Assembly (NCBI GenBank): GCA_910583785.1
Contig: CAJTZK010000007.1
Location: 62,001 to 126,000, forward strand
Reading direction: 5' to 3'
Source: an uncultured Oscillibacter sp.
GTDB lineage: Bacteria > Bacillota > Clostridia > Oscillospirales > Oscillospiraceae
Length of the DNA: 64,000 nucleotides
Part shown: in pieces, positions 41,831 to 51,357 of the stretch
Numbering within the stretch: position 1 is the first letter of the stretch
Layout of the letters: every line of letters starts with the position of its first letter
Program-made: the position numbers and the translations under genes
Notes under the pieces: generated by a model
The model's input: the letters and a program-made list of their open reading frames with translations, nothing else
Told to the model about the DNA's origin: nothing
Database searches by the model: none

Positions 41831-42186
41831 TCCGCATTTTGCCGGAAGGGCAGGGAACTTTGGAGACGGCGAAATTTCGACATTTCATTTTATAATGTCA
41901 AAATTTGAATGCAGAAATTTGAGGATGCGGATAGGCCCCGGGGTGTCTGGGGGTGAGACGTGGCTGTGCAGCGCTGGGGTCAGCGGCGGAAAAGGCGAGC
42001 TGGAGACGAAAAATAGAAGTTACATATATATATTAAAATATAGATTGTATTTTCGGATAGAGTACGAAGGAAAAATTTAAGAAACGTTGCAGTAATATAT
42101 AAAATTTATGCAAATTGCAGGAGAATGGTTCGGCTGGAAGCAGGTGGTCGTTTTATTACTGTTATGTTACAACTATAGATATCATA
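41831..42186. other. AT-rich intergenic region upstream of the SLH protein
   Basis: About 350 bp without a gene. It contains a possible reverse 0A box (TTTCGACATT, 41875-41884), a TATAAT at 41890 and long A/T runs (TATATATATTAAAATATA near 42027). It is likely upstream regulatory DNA for the SLH gene. Confidence 0.45.
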
Positions 42187-42215
42187 TTGATTTTCAAAAA
42201 TCGTTGTGCTATATT
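42187..42215 (+). promoter_or_regulatory. Promoter of the SLH protein gene
   Basis: TTGATT, 17-bp spacer, TATATT. The resulting leader of about 140 nt contains several GC hairpins (for example GTTCCCG-type stem near 42250-42270 and GGCGG/CCGCC near 42320-42337), consistent with a stable, highly expressed mRNA. Confidence 0.6.
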
Positions 42216-42360
42216 CATCATGCGGCACGGATGAGGCGGCGGTCCCGGGGTAGATACGGGAACGGCTAGCCACTGTATGTGCGCCGGAAAAGCCGACGCA
42301 TCCCGGTCCGCAAATAACGGCGGTGAACTTCCCGCCGCAAAACAAGGAGGATGAAAATCC

Positions 42361-45300
42361 ATGAAGAAGTTCTTATCCCTGGTCCTCGCTCTGGTTATGA
42401 CCATGTCTCTGGTCACCATCAGCGCCGGGGCCACCGAGTACAAGGACCTCACCGATAAGGATGAGATCCAGTACGAGGAAGCAGTTGCCGTCCTGAACCG
42501 GATCGGCATCATCACCGGCTATGAGGACGGCAGCTTCCGTCCCGAGACCGAGCTGACCCGCGGCGCGGCCGCCAAGATCATCGTTTCCCTGATGATCGGC
42601 CCCGAGGCCGCCAGCAACCTGTCCAACAGCGTCAGCCCCTATCCCGACGTTCCCGCCGGACACACCTTCGCGGGCGTCATCAGCTACTGCAAAACCGCTG
42701 GCTATATCAGCGGCTATGGTGACGGCACCTTTAAGCCCGCCAACAGCCTGACTGGCTATGCCTTTGCCAAGATGCTGCTGGGCGCCGTCGGCTACAAGAG
42801 CGATGTCGAGGGCTTCACTGGCGCTGGCTGGACCATGAACGTGGCCCGCCTGGGCAATGAGGCTCAGCTGTTCAACCGCCTGGACTTCGCTGGCGCGGAT
42901 GCTGTAAACCGCGAAGAGGCCTGCCAGCTGGCCCTGAATACCCTGAAAGCCACCATGGTTGAGTACACTGGCGGTGTGAACATTAACACCGCTGCGGGAG
43001 ACACCATGACGGTGAATCCCACCCGTACTTACAAAACCAGCAACCAGTCTTATGCTGCCAACATCAGCAACCGGAAGCTGGACACCCAGGGTAATGCCGT
43101 GGCGAACAACCACTACACGGTGGAGTTCGGCGAGGAGCATTTCAAGGACCTGCGCCTGGATGACGACCATCAGGCTGCGAAGGACGATTTCGGCCGTCCC
43201 TCCAACGTCTGGAGCTACAAGAAGGTCACCATCGGCACCTTCCCCGTTGCCCCTGACTTTACCTTTGACAAGCAGATGGCTTACTCCGACAAGACCGACG
43301 CCGTGAAAAACCGCGCCACTGGTCTGGGCGCCTACACTCTGGAGTCCGACGAGGCCAACACCTACACCCGCTTCTGGGTGAACGGCACCGAGTACACGCT
43401 CACCAAATCCGGCAACGATGTTGTGTGGGGCGCGAAGTGCCCTGCGACCAACAATGAAACCGCCATCAAGGCTGGCCTGGAGGCCAAGATCGCCAACATC
43501 TCCGACCTGACCGACAACGGTACGATCGTTGAGGTCTATGTCTCCGAGGATGAGGCCGACTTCATCACCGACGTTGTGGTGGTCAAGAGCCAGCTCATGG
43601 AAGTCAAGAAGATCGGTTCCGATTATGTCTCCCTGGAGAAGAAGGATCCCGATGACGGCGGCAAGAATTTCCCCGGCTTCAACCAGGACCCCATTGATGT
43701 GAAGGTTGGCAACGTGCAGGCTGAGGACGCCGCTTACGCTTCCCTGAAGGACCTGAAGGCTGGCGACAATGTGGTCGTGATCCCTGTGGATGCCGACCAT
43801 GACGGCAAGGACTTCGAGGTTGCCCAGGCTTACGAGCCCGAGACCGTGTCCGGCACCCTGACTGGTGTAAAGGACTACGGCCCCACCAACAAGACCAAGA
43901 ACGCCGTCTCCCTGACCGTGGGCGGCACTGAGTACAGCCTCTCCCTGTGGAACAAGGATATGTCCGAGATCGACGGGGACAAGATCAAGGTTACCAAGAA
44001 AGACGTTACCCTGACCCTCGATAAGCACGGCTATGCCCTGCTGGCTGAGGACGTGGGCTCCACTTCCGAGTGGATGATCGTCGGTTCCTTCCGCTCCAAC
44101 GTGGAGAACGGCCGCATCGTGACCGTTGTCACTGGCTGGGACATCTCCGGCGAGCCCGTGGAGCTGAACCTTGGTCCCAACTATGACAAGAACAGCACTG
44201 GCGTCCGCCCCGGCGACCTGGTGAAGTACACCAGCACCTCTAAGAGCAACCTGTACGACTGGGTTATCGACGAGACTGGCGTGTACAATGTCTTCACTGG
44301 CGTGGACGAAAATACCAGCGAACCCTACAAGATCAAAGCCAGCAATGTCAAGGTTGACCTGCGCGGCTATGGCGATGACAGTGCCCTGTTCATCGACAAG
44401 GGTGTGAAGTTCATCTATGTCTCCTTCGACGTTGACAACGAGGTGGAATCCATCGAGGTCAAGTCTGAGGTCAAGACCGTTGAGAACAAGGAACTGCGTA
44501 CCACCGCTAAGGGCGTGATTCCCAATGAAACCGAGGGCGGCGATCCCATTGCTGACGATGAGATTGCTTACCAGATTGACAACTTCAATGCGGCTCAGGC
44601 TGCGGTGACCGACAAGGGAGCCATCAAGGCCGTGGTCATCAAGCAGGAGAGCAACGAGGCCGACAGCGCTTCCATGCTGTACGTCCGCGATATGCCCGGC
44701 GGCGCTCACTATGACTCCACTGGCAAGATGGTCTATGTCTACACGGTTGCCATGAATACTGCGGACGGCGTCCGTGAGGAAGAGACGATCTACTCCTATG
44801 ATCGGCTGTACAGAGGCGACTTCGCTTCCTATGTCAAGACCGAGCATGCGGAGCACGACGAGTTCTACACGCTGCGCCAGCGCAACGACGTTACCCAGCG
44901 CACCACCTCTACCTTCCAGGCTGATATCAAGGAGATCGTGAATGTGAACGCGAGCCTTGTGGAGCTGAATGGCTACAAGAAGGTTGGTTCCGGCAAGGAT
45001 TCCGGCGTTCTGGAGCTGGCTCCCAACATTCAGTCCTCCCTGAAGGCCAACCTGGGTGTTGGCGATGAAGCTAACATTGTCAGCCTGCGGAAGGCCGTGT
45101 TTGTGGACCTGACGGACAACGATGTTGACAGCTTCGACGATCTGAAGACCTTCATGTTCACCGATCCCAGCACCAAGAAGGTGGAGAAGTACCGCCAGCA
45201 GACGGCTGAGGTTCAGCTGGTCGTCAATGACAACCCCGACACCGACGGTTTCCGCCGCGTTGCCATGGTGGTTATCACTGGCTGGACGGAGGCTAAGGAC

Positions 45301-46500
45301 AATGTCACTCCGGCTCAGAAGGCCCTGCTGTCTGCCACTATCAAGGGTGCGAAGTTCAGCGATCCCATCAGCGCTTCTACCACCGTCAGCACCCTGACCC
45401 AGGCGGCTATGGACGGCGATGGAAAAATCAGCTTTACCCACAATGGTGACAAAATGGAGATCAAGCTGACTCACAATGGAAGTACCTCTGAGATCAGCAA
45501 CGGCTCCACCGCCGCTCTGGCTGCGGGTGACGTCATCACTGTCACGGTCTATGCCCGGAACCACACCGATGCGGCTCCCAATAAGGCCGACTACACCTTC
45601 ACCATCGGTGTTGCTGTTGCCGCGACTTATAAGAACGCCGTAGCGACGGGCCTGGGTGTTGCAGCCGACAACGATGCTGCCGACGGCACCATTGACTGGA
45701 CGGCCATTGGTGAGACTGCGATTGACCTCACCACGACTCCCGGTACCCTGGACTTTGCTGGCGTGGTTCTGACTGGCAAGGACGAGGATACCATCCAGCA
45801 GCTGAAGGACGCCCTGGACTTTGTGGGCCAGGAGTACACCACTGTTGCTAAGGGATTCAACTTCGGTACTGACCACCTGTGGATCATCACGACCCCTAAT
45901 GGTCAGCTGGAATGGGATGAGTCCACCGCCTATATCTTTGCCACTGTGGATGGCGCCAAGAAGATCATTGATCCTGCCAACGCCAATCTGGACGATATCG
46001 GACTGACTGCGAATGCGAAAGTTACCGAGTTGAACGGCGACGTTAGCTATGTCAAGACGGCCGATCTGGGGACTACTGCGGTTATTCCCGGTGCGGCGTA
46101 CGTGAACGACGCGTTTGTCGTCTTCAATGGCACGGCTCCGACTCACGCCGCCACTGGTTTCACCGTGTCCTATACCATGAATGGTAAGCCTATTGCCAAC
46201 GGAGATAGCTTCGACAAGGGCTCCACGCTGGTGATTACCATTACCGCTGACGCCGATGTGGCGAACAGTGCGGATGTCACGAATGCCGGTACCCTGGCCT
46301 TTGCCTCCGCCATCCCTGGTGCTGTGTGGGGCAAATCTGCCGACACCGTAGTTGGCTCTGGCAGCGGTGATACGTGGACCTTTACGGGTTCCGCGAATGA
46401 TGTCATCGTTCCCGCAAGCGAGTCCATCACCGTCACGGTTGCGAACATTACTGCCGACCTGAGTGTTCCCAACCTGACTTACACGGCTTCTCACGCCTAA
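42361..46500 (+). CDS. Large S-layer homology (SLH) domain surface protein
   Basis: A 1379-residue secreted protein. A signal peptide (1-24, ending SAGA) is followed by SLH motifs at about 28-85 (GIITGYEDGSFRPETELTRG), 90-150 (GYISGYGDGTFKPANSLTG) and a weaker third to about 205. The remaining 1170 residues are an acidic, Thr/Val-rich beta-type region with Ig-like repeats near the C-terminus. Cys is essentially absent, as in S-layer proteins. SLH domains bind pyruvylated wall polymer. Codon use differs from neighbours (many GCT, GGC, AAG, AAC), in keeping with very high expression. The start has AAGGAGG 10 nt upstream. A strong terminator follows. It is a good candidate for the main S-layer or surface-array protein. 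Confidence 0.93.
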   Translation: MKKFLSLVLALVMTMSLVTISAGATEYKDLTDKDEIQYEEAVAVLNRIGIITGYEDGSFRPETELTRGAAAKIIVSLMIGPEAASNLSNSVSPYPDVPAGHTFAGVISYCKTAGYISGYGDGTFKPANSLTGYAFAKMLLGAVGYKSDVEGFTGAGWTMNVARLGNEAQLFNRLDFAGADAVNREEACQLALNTLKATMVEYTGGVNINTAAGDTMTVNPTRTYKTSNQSYAANISNRKLDTQGNAVANNHYTVEFGEEHFKDLRLDDDHQAAKDDFGRPSNVWSYKKVTIGTFPVAPDFTFDKQMAYSDKTDAVKNRATGLGAYTLESDEANTYTRFWVNGTEYTLTKSGNDVVWGAKCPATNNETAIKAGLEAKIANISDLTDNGTIVEVYVSEDEADFITDVVVVKSQLMEVKKIGSDYVSLEKKDPDDGGKNFPGFNQDPIDVKVGNVQAEDAAYASLKDLKAGDNVVVIPVDADHDGKDFEVAQAYEPETVSGTLTGVKDYGPTNKTKNAVSLTVGGTEYSLSLWNKDMSEIDGDKIKVTKKDVTLTLDKHGYALLAEDVGSTSEWMIVGSFRSNVENGRIVTVVTGWDISGEPVELNLGPNYDKNSTGVRPGDLVKYTSTSKSNLYDWVIDETGVYNVFTGVDENTSEPYKIKASNVKVDLRGYGDDSALFIDKGVKFIYVSFDVDNEVESIEVKSEVKTVENKELRTTAKGVIPNETEGGDPIADDEIAYQIDNFNAAQAAVTDKGAIKAVVIKQESNEADSASMLYVRDMPGGAHYDSTGKMVYVYTVAMNTADGVREEETIYSYDRLYRGDFASYVKTEHAEHDEFYTLRQRNDVTQRTTSTFQADIKEIVNVNASLVELNGYKKVGSGKDSGVLELAPNIQSSLKANLGVGDEANIVSLRKAVFVDLTDNDVDSFDDLKTFMFTDPSTKKVEKYRQQTAEVQLVVNDNPDTDGFRRVAMVVITGWTEAKDNVTPAQKALLSATIKGAKFSDPISASTTVSTLTQAAMDGDGKISFTHNGDKMEIKLTHNGSTSEISNGSTAALAAGDVITVTVYARNHTDAAPNKADYTFTIGVAVAATYKNAVATGLGVAADNDAADGTIDWTAIGETAIDLTTTPGTLDFAGVVLTGKDEDTIQQLKDALDFVGQEYTTVAKGFNFGTDHLWIITTPNGQLEWDESTAYIFATVDGAKKIIDPANANLDDIGLTANAKVTELNGDVSYVKTADLGTTAVIPGAAYVNDAFVVFNGTAPTHAATGFTVSYTMNGKPIANGDSFDKGSTLVITITADADVANSADVTNAGTLAFASAIPGAVWGKSADTVVGSGSGDTWTFTGSANDVIVPASESITVTVANITADLSVPNLTYTASHA

Positions 46501-46533
46501 TCTACGGGCAAACCAAGGCAATTCCACGTGATA

Positions 46534-46570
46534 GAAAGGACCCGCCCCTCTGGGGCGGGTCCTTTCTCCG
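46534..46570 (+). terminator. Terminator of the SLH protein gene
   Basis: A 14-bp stem GAAAGGACCCGCCC/GGGCGGGTCCTTTC with a tiny loop, 34 bp after the stop codon. Confidence 0.9.
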
Positions 46571-46731
46571 TCCAGCAGGGAGAAACGTTCCTCCATATTC
46601 GAGCTGTCCGCCAATGCGGATATGCCCACGTGCTTTGCGGACAAAATAGCCGTGAAATCCGCGGCAGTTATCGCAGATTCCGGCGGATTCCGCACAGGAA
46701 GGAACCCTCGGAATCTTCCTGCAAGTCATGC

Positions 46732-46760
46732 GTGACAAACGCTCACAAATGTGCTATGAT
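46732..46760 (+). promoter_or_regulatory. Promoter of the hybrid kinase gene
   Basis: GTGACA, 17-bp spacer, TATGAT, about 30 bp before the GTG start. The 160 bp between the SLH terminator and this promoter show no gene. Confidence 0.6.
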
Positions 46761-46790
46761 AAGGAAAAAACCGGAAAGGAGGCCCGCCCT

Positions 46791-48923
46791 GTGATCGAAA
46801 ACCACGGCCTGATTGAATACCTCCTGCGGGACGGCGAGAACCTCTCAAACCGGGAGAGCCTCACCGCCCGGCAGATTAAACGGTTTACCGATGAGATGCC
46901 CGGGGGATTTTTTATCTATCGGAACGACAACGGTCAGGTGCTCTACGCCAACCGGGCCATCCTCCAGATGTTCGGCTGTGAGACGGAAGAGGAGTTTCAG
47001 GACCTCACCGGAGGAACGTTCCTGGGCATGGTTCACCCTGGGGACGTAGAGGACGTGGAGGCCAGCATCCGGGAGCAGATCCAGCAGAACAGCTTTGATT
47101 TGGACTATGTGGAATACCGCATTGTCCGGAAGGATGGTTCCATCTGCTGGGTGGAGGATTTCGGACACTTCATTGAGACGAAAGAGCTGGGGGGCGTGTT
47201 TTATGTCTTCTTGGCCGACATCACAGAGCGGCACCGCCGCCGGGCCGCGGAGCGGGCGGCCATTTTAGAGGAGAAGTTCCAGAAGGAGCGGGAACTCCAG
47301 GAACAGGCGGACCAGACCCTGGATTTCCTGGAGCAGATGAACGATGAGCTGGTCCGCCGCCTGGAGCTGATTGAGGGGCTGAGCGCGGACTACGAGACGG
47401 TGTTCCACGCGGACTTGGAGGCGGACGTCATCCAGCCTTACCGGGTCAGCGGCCGGGAGTGCTTCCAGTTTGGCCGGGATTTACAGGTCCGGCCCTTCAC
47501 CGGCTTTGCCGGGGGCTATGCTGCCCGCTGGGTCCACCCGGAGGACCGGGAGCGGTTCCGCCGGGAGGTGGATCCGGCCTATATCCGGGAGGCCTTGGGA
47601 AAGCAGAAGTCCTACCATATAAATTACCGTATCCTCCGCCAGGGAGAGCCCGAGTATGTCCAGGCCTTTATCGTCAACGTCAGCCCTGACGAGGAGGCAA
47701 CCCAGATTATGTTTGCCTGCCGGACGGTGGACGAAGAGGTCCGCCGGGAGCGGGAGCGGTCCGCCATTTTAGAAGAGGCCCTGGCCCAGGCAAAACTGGC
47801 CGGGGACGCCCGGAACACCTTCCTCTCCAATATTTCCCACGACATGCGCACACCTATGAATGCGGTAGTGGGCTTCGCCGCCCTGGCGAAACGCCACATC
47901 GGATTCCCGGAGCGCCTGAAAAAGGACTTGGAGCGAATTGAGGCCTCCAGCGCCCAGCTTTTGAGCCTTTTGAACAACGTGCTGGAACTGAGCTGGCTGG
48001 AATCCGGCCAGATTCACATTGAAGAAGCGGCCTGCTGCCTGCCGGAACTGGCCCGGGAGGTTTGGGAGGAAATACTCCCCCAGGCAGAAGAACGCGGCGT
48101 AGAGCTGGTCCTCTCCAACCTGGGGACGGAACACCCCAAGGTCTGGTGCGACCGCCAGAAGCTCCGCCAGTCCCTGGAGCGCCTGGCCTTGGGAGCTGTG
48201 CGCCGGGTGGAGAAGGGTGGCCGGGTGGAGCTGTTCCTTCAGGAGCGGAGCGCTACCCGGGCCTATGGGTCCTATCATTTTACCGCCCGCTGTTCCGCCA
48301 TGGCGTCCTCCTTTGACGACCGGGTTTTCGCGGCCTTCTCCCGCCGGGAGATCACCGCTGCCGCCGACGCGGCGGGCGCGGACCTGGGTCTTCCCATTGC
48401 CAAGCATGTCATGGAGCTGATGGGAGGCAGGGTGGACGCCCAGGCCCTGCCGGACGGCGGGGGGCTCCTGACGGCGTCGCTGAACCTCCGGCTCCAGGAG
48501 GAGGCGGAGGCCCGGGCGGTCCCGCTCCCGGAGGGGGACCGCCGGGTGCTGGTGGTGGAGGACAACGAGCTGAACCGGGAGATTGCCGTGGACCTCTTGG
48601 AGGAGGCGGACTTCCTGGTGGAGACCGCCGAAAACGGCGCGGAGGCTGTGGAGAAGGTGAAGAACTCCTGCCCCGGCTATTACGCCCTGGTGCTGATGGA
48701 CCTGCGGATGCCAGTGATGGACGGGCACAGCGCTGCCCGGGCCATCCGGGCCCTGGAGGACCCGGGACTGGCCAACGTGCCCATTGTAGCCCTGTCCGCC
48801 AACACCTTTGACGAGGACCGGAAACAGTCCGCTGAGAGCGGCATGAATGCCCACCTGGCCAAGCCCCTGGATATTGACCGTCTGCTGGATCTGATCGACG
48901 GCATGACGGAAAACAAAGCGTAA
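46791..48923 (+). CDS. PAS hybrid sensor histidine kinase / response regulator with degenerate ATPase domain
   Basis: A 710-residue soluble protein. A PAS domain lies at about 30-150 and a coiled coil at 150-195; a second PAS-like domain (215-315) follows. The dimerisation domain has His350 in FLSNISHDMRTP, and the C-terminal receiver (585-705) has Asp637 in LMDLRMPVMDG. The ATP-binding domain (about 445-570) is unusual: the N-box Asn is absent (RLALGAVRRV) and no DxGxG G1 box is visible, although GLPIAKHVMELMGG remains. GTG 46791 follows AAAGGAGG by 8 nt. No membrane segment is present, so it senses an internal signal. Kinase activity is doubtful; it may be a phosphatase or scaffold. Confidence 0.87.
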   Translation: MIENHGLIEYLLRDGENLSNRESLTARQIKRFTDEMPGGFFIYRNDNGQVLYANRAILQMFGCETEEEFQDLTGGTFLGMVHPGDVEDVEASIREQIQQNSFDLDYVEYRIVRKDGSICWVEDFGHFIETKELGGVFYVFLADITERHRRRAAERAAILEEKFQKERELQEQADQTLDFLEQMNDELVRRLELIEGLSADYETVFHADLEADVIQPYRVSGRECFQFGRDLQVRPFTGFAGGYAARWVHPEDRERFRREVDPAYIREALGKQKSYHINYRILRQGEPEYVQAFIVNVSPDEEATQIMFACRTVDEEVRRERERSAILEEALAQAKLAGDARNTFLSNISHDMRTPMNAVVGFAALAKRHIGFPERLKKDLERIEASSAQLLSLLNNVLELSWLESGQIHIEEAACCLPELAREVWEEILPQAEERGVELVLSNLGTEHPKVWCDRQKLRQSLERLALGAVRRVEKGGRVELFLQERSATRAYGSYHFTARCSAMASSFDDRVFAAFSRREITAAADAAGADLGLPIAKHVMELMGGRVDAQALPDGGGLLTASLNLRLQEEAEARAVPLPEGDRRVLVVEDNELNREIAVDLLEEADFLVETAENGAEAVEKVKNSCPGYYALVLMDLRMPVMDGHSAARAIRALEDPGLANVPIVALSANTFDEDRKQSAESGMNAHLAKPLDIDRLLDLIDGMTENKA

Positions 48924-48956
48924 AAAACCACCGTGAGAAATCACGGTGGTTTTTTC
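48921..48956. terminator. Bidirectional terminator
   Basis: Stem ACCACCGTGA/TCACGGTGGT flanked by A6 on the left and T6 on the right, between convergent genes; it works in both directions. Confidence 0.92.
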
Positions 48957-49732
48957 CCGCCCCGCCAGGGCCCGAATAGCCGGGAGGCGATGTCCCGGAC
49001 CTCCGGCCACATGAGGAAGGCGGCGTGAAAGCCCATCCCCGCCCCCAGGCGGAGTTTCTGGTTCAGGGTGTCCGCGTCGTCGAAGAGGACGAAGTGGGCC
49101 TCCCCGTCCCGGCTGTAGGTGAAGTACCGGGCGCAGAGGTCTTGGGAGAAGAAGACGGCGGGGCTTTCCCGCTCCATCAGTTCTGCCAGGGCTTCCCCGG
49201 TAAGGGGCTCCCCCTCCCCGGACCGGGCGGGAAGGCGGAAGTCCATGCGGAGCCTCTGGACGTCCAGGGCCAGCCGCCCGGCCCCGCCCGCTTGGGCCAC
49301 GGCCTCTTGAAGGTACTGGGAAAAGCTGCCGCCGGAGACGGCGGTGCAGAGGAGGACCACCGCCCCGGGGGCGGCGGAGGCATAGGATTCCGGCAGGTAC
49401 AGCGTCCGCCGGGAGGCGGACAGCGCCGGGGCCAGGGCGGTGACAAAGGCGGTCCGGTCCCGCCGGGGAGGTTCCTCAAAGTCCAAAAGAGCTCCGGCGT
49501 AGCCCCGCCGCCCGCACTCCCGCAGCACCGCATCCCGCAGGTCCTCCGGGCTGTCAATGAAGGGGGCCTCCCGGTCGCTGACGGATAAAAGGCCCCCTTT
49601 GTTCTGCAAAAGCAGGCTCTGCCGCAGCAGCGCGGACCCGGGGCCGATGCGGTAGGCCACATGGGCCAGGTTCCGGCAATGGCCCAGGGCCTCCTGGGAC
49701 GCCTCCGGCGTCACGGCCAGATAGATTTGCAA
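48941..49732 (-). CDS. GH18-fold protein, spore-enzyme-like (YaaH type without LysM)
   Basis: A 263-residue protein resembling the TIM-barrel domain of YaaH/YdhD-type spore glycosidases. ALLDFEEPP near residue 96 fits the catalytic DxxDxE-end of GH18 in reduced form, and the C-terminal block HFVLFDDADTLNQKLRLGAGMGFHAAFLMWP fits the family's final strand. There are no LysM repeats and no signal peptide. The start is TTG 49732, with GGGGGAG 6 nt upstream, beginning MQIYLAVTPEAS. The function could be cortex or wall cleavage; activity is uncertain. Divergent from yqeG. Confidence 0.65.
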   Translation of the reverse strand: MQIYLAVTPEASQEALGHCRNLAHVAYRIGPGSALLRQSLLLQNKGGLLSVSDREAPFIDSPEDLRDAVLRECGRRGYAGALLDFEEPPRRDRTAFVTALAPALSASRRTLYLPESYASAAPGAVVLLCTAVSGGSFSQYLQEAVAQAGGAGRLALDVQRLRMDFRLPARSGEGEPLTGEALAELMERESPAVFFSQDLCARYFTYSRDGEAHFVLFDDADTLNQKLRLGAGMGFHAAFLMWPEVRDIASRLFGPWRGGKKPP

Positions 49733-49745
49733 CTTCCACTCCCCC

Positions 49746-49774
49746 TTGCGCCCTGGTTTGAAAACTGGTATACT
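49746..49774 (+). promoter_or_regulatory. Promoter of yqeG
   Basis: TTGCGC, 17-bp spacer, TATACT, about 35 bp before the yqeG start. Confidence 0.55.
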
Positions 49775-49816
49775 GGAAAGGACTTCAAAGGATTCTATGC
49801 GAGGAGGCCGCCGCCT

Positions 49817-50332
49817 ATGCCCTTTTCCCTGATTCCAAGCCGCCTGTTCCGGTGTTATCAGGAGGTCGCGCCGGAATTCCTGCGCCAGGCAGGGGTGACG
49901 CTGCTCCTCAGCGACCTGGACTTCACCCTGGCCCCCAAGTCCGTCCGCCGTCCGGACCCGGCCCTCCGGGCCTGGATCGGGGAACTGAAGGCCGGGGGCG
50001 TCCAGGTGATGATTGTCTCCAACAACCGCTCCGGCGCCCGGGTGACGGAGTTCTGCGCGGACCTGGGGATTCCCTACCAGGGCCATGCCGGGAAGCCCTC
50101 CACAAGGGGGCTGGAGGCCGCCATGGCCCGGGCGGGGACGGACCGGGCCCATACCGCCATGCTGGGGGATAAGCTGCTGACGGACATGCTGGCGGCCAAC
50201 CGGGCCGGGGTGCTGGCGCTGATGGTGGAACCCCTGGGCGGAGCCGTGACCTTGTGGCAGAAGGTGCTCCACGCCCTCCAGGCCCCCTTTAAGGCGGCCT
50301 GCCGCCGGAGAGGGGGGGACGGGCGGAAATAG
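49817..50332 (+). CDS. yqeG: YqeG family HAD IIIA phosphatase
   Basis: A 171-residue HAD enzyme. Motif I reads LLLSDLDFTLAP near residue 31, motif II IVSNNRSG near residue 70, KPSTRGLE near residue 93 gives the Lys, and LGDKLLTDMLAANRAG near residue 115 is the acid motif. YqeG proteins are small phosphatases found across spore-formers; the substrate is not settled. ATG 49817 follows GAGGAGGCC. It precedes efp by 174 bp in the same direction. Confidence 0.93.
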   Translation: MPFSLIPSRLFRCYQEVAPEFLRQAGVTLLLSDLDFTLAPKSVRRPDPALRAWIGELKAGGVQVMIVSNNRSGARVTEFCADLGIPYQGHAGKPSTRGLEAAMARAGTDRAHTAMLGDKLLTDMLAANRAGVLALMVEPLGGAVTLWQKVLHALQAPFKAACRRRGGDGRK

Positions 50333-50506
50333 AAACTGCTCAAAATATTTTTTGCATGCTCCCAGACAATTGGCGGAAAAATACTTGCAATCGCCGCCTA
50401 TATGGGATAAAATAGCTACGGCTATAATGGAAGAACCATGGAAAGAGAGAAAATGCCCTCCCGCGGGTCGTTTTCTCGGATAAAGATTTGTGAGGAGGAT
50501 TTTATT

Positions 50507-51076
50507 ATGCCGACAATTTCCGCAGGCGAATTTCGCAAGGGAATGATTTTTGAGATGGAAGGCAAACCCATGCTGGTGGTGGACTTCCAGCACGTCAAGC
50601 CCGGCAAGGGCGCGGCGTTTGTGCGCACCAAGTACAAAAATGTTATCACTGGGGCCATCCGGGAGGAGTCTTTTAACCCCACCGCTAAGTTTGAGCAGGC
50701 CAGCGTGGAGCGCAAAGACGCCGAATACAGCTACAACGACGGCGACCTGTACTATTTCATGGACCCCGAGACCTACGACATGACCCCGCTGAACCGGGAA
50801 GTCCTGGGCGACGCCTTCAAGTTCATGAAGGAGAACACCGTCTGCAAGCTGGTGAGCTATAAGGGCAGCGTCTTTACCGTGGAGGTCCCCAACTTCATGG
50901 ACCTGGAAATCACCGAGACGGAACCCGGCGTCAAGGGCGACACCGCCACCAATGTGACGAAAAAGGCCACCCTGGAAACTGGCGCGGTGATCCAGGTGCC
51001 CCTGTTCATCAACGAGGGTGAGAAAATCCAGGTGGACACCCGCACGGGCGAGTACCTGGGCCGCTGCAAGGAGTAA
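50507..51076 (+). CDS. efp: Elongation factor P
   Basis: A 189-residue translation factor of three beta domains: KOW-like (MPTISAGEFRKGM start), central OB (VERKDAEYSYNDGDLYYFMD) and C-terminal OB (GVKGDTATNVTKKATLETG). The tip lysine that carries the modification is Lys34 in KPGKGAA. EF-P relieves ribosome stalling at polyproline. The YfmF/YfmH homologues at 22-25 kb suggest the 5-aminopentanol type of modification. ATG 50507 has GAGGAGG 8 nt upstream. Confidence 0.97.
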   Translation: MPTISAGEFRKGMIFEMEGKPMLVVDFQHVKPGKGAAFVRTKYKNVITGAIREESFNPTAKFEQASVERKDAEYSYNDGDLYYFMDPETYDMTPLNREVLGDAFKFMKENTVCKLVSYKGSVFTVEVPNFMDLEITETEPGVKGDTATNVTKKATLETGAVIQVPLFINEGEKIQVDTRTGEYLGRCKE

Positions 51077-51083
51077 GGCTACG

Positions 51084-51357
51084 CAAAGGGGGGAGGATAT
51101 CCCCCCTTTGGGTTCCCCGCCCGCCCTTCCGTTTGGGGAAAATACCTTGCGGAAGGTAGGAGGAATGCCGGAACGCAGGGCTGAGAGGGCGCAAGCAGCT
51201 CTTTGGCTGGTAAAGGCGCACGGCTGCGGCGGACCGGGGCGGGGAGGCCGGATATCCGGTTGAGACGGCAGGAGCCAAGCTAAGGGCTCCCGGAATTATG
51301 CCCGGACGTCCTGCGGAAGAATATCCTATCCACACCATAAAAAGGAGGTATTTGACA
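51084..51357 (+). other. Leader-like intergenic region with hairpins
   Basis: After efp comes the stem CAAAGGGGGG/CCCCCCTTTG (51084-51110), a possible efp terminator. The next 240 bp are GC-rich with several possible stems (CCTTGCGGAAGG near 51145, GGCCGGATATCCGG near 51246) and end in the ribosome site AAAAAGGAGG. I could not match it to a known riboswitch or RNA family. Confidence 0.4.

Noticed and set aside
42373..46695. A 1440-codon open frame antisense to the SLH protein gene
   Set aside because: It mirrors the third-position bias of the highly expressed sense gene, has no ribosome site or family features, and the sense strand has signal peptide and SLH motifs.
49752..49774. CCCTGGTTTGAAAACTGG resembling one end of the inverted-repeat element
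   Set aside because: It has one extra base in the core, no partner end nearby and no TA flank, and it fits the spacer of the yqeG promoter.
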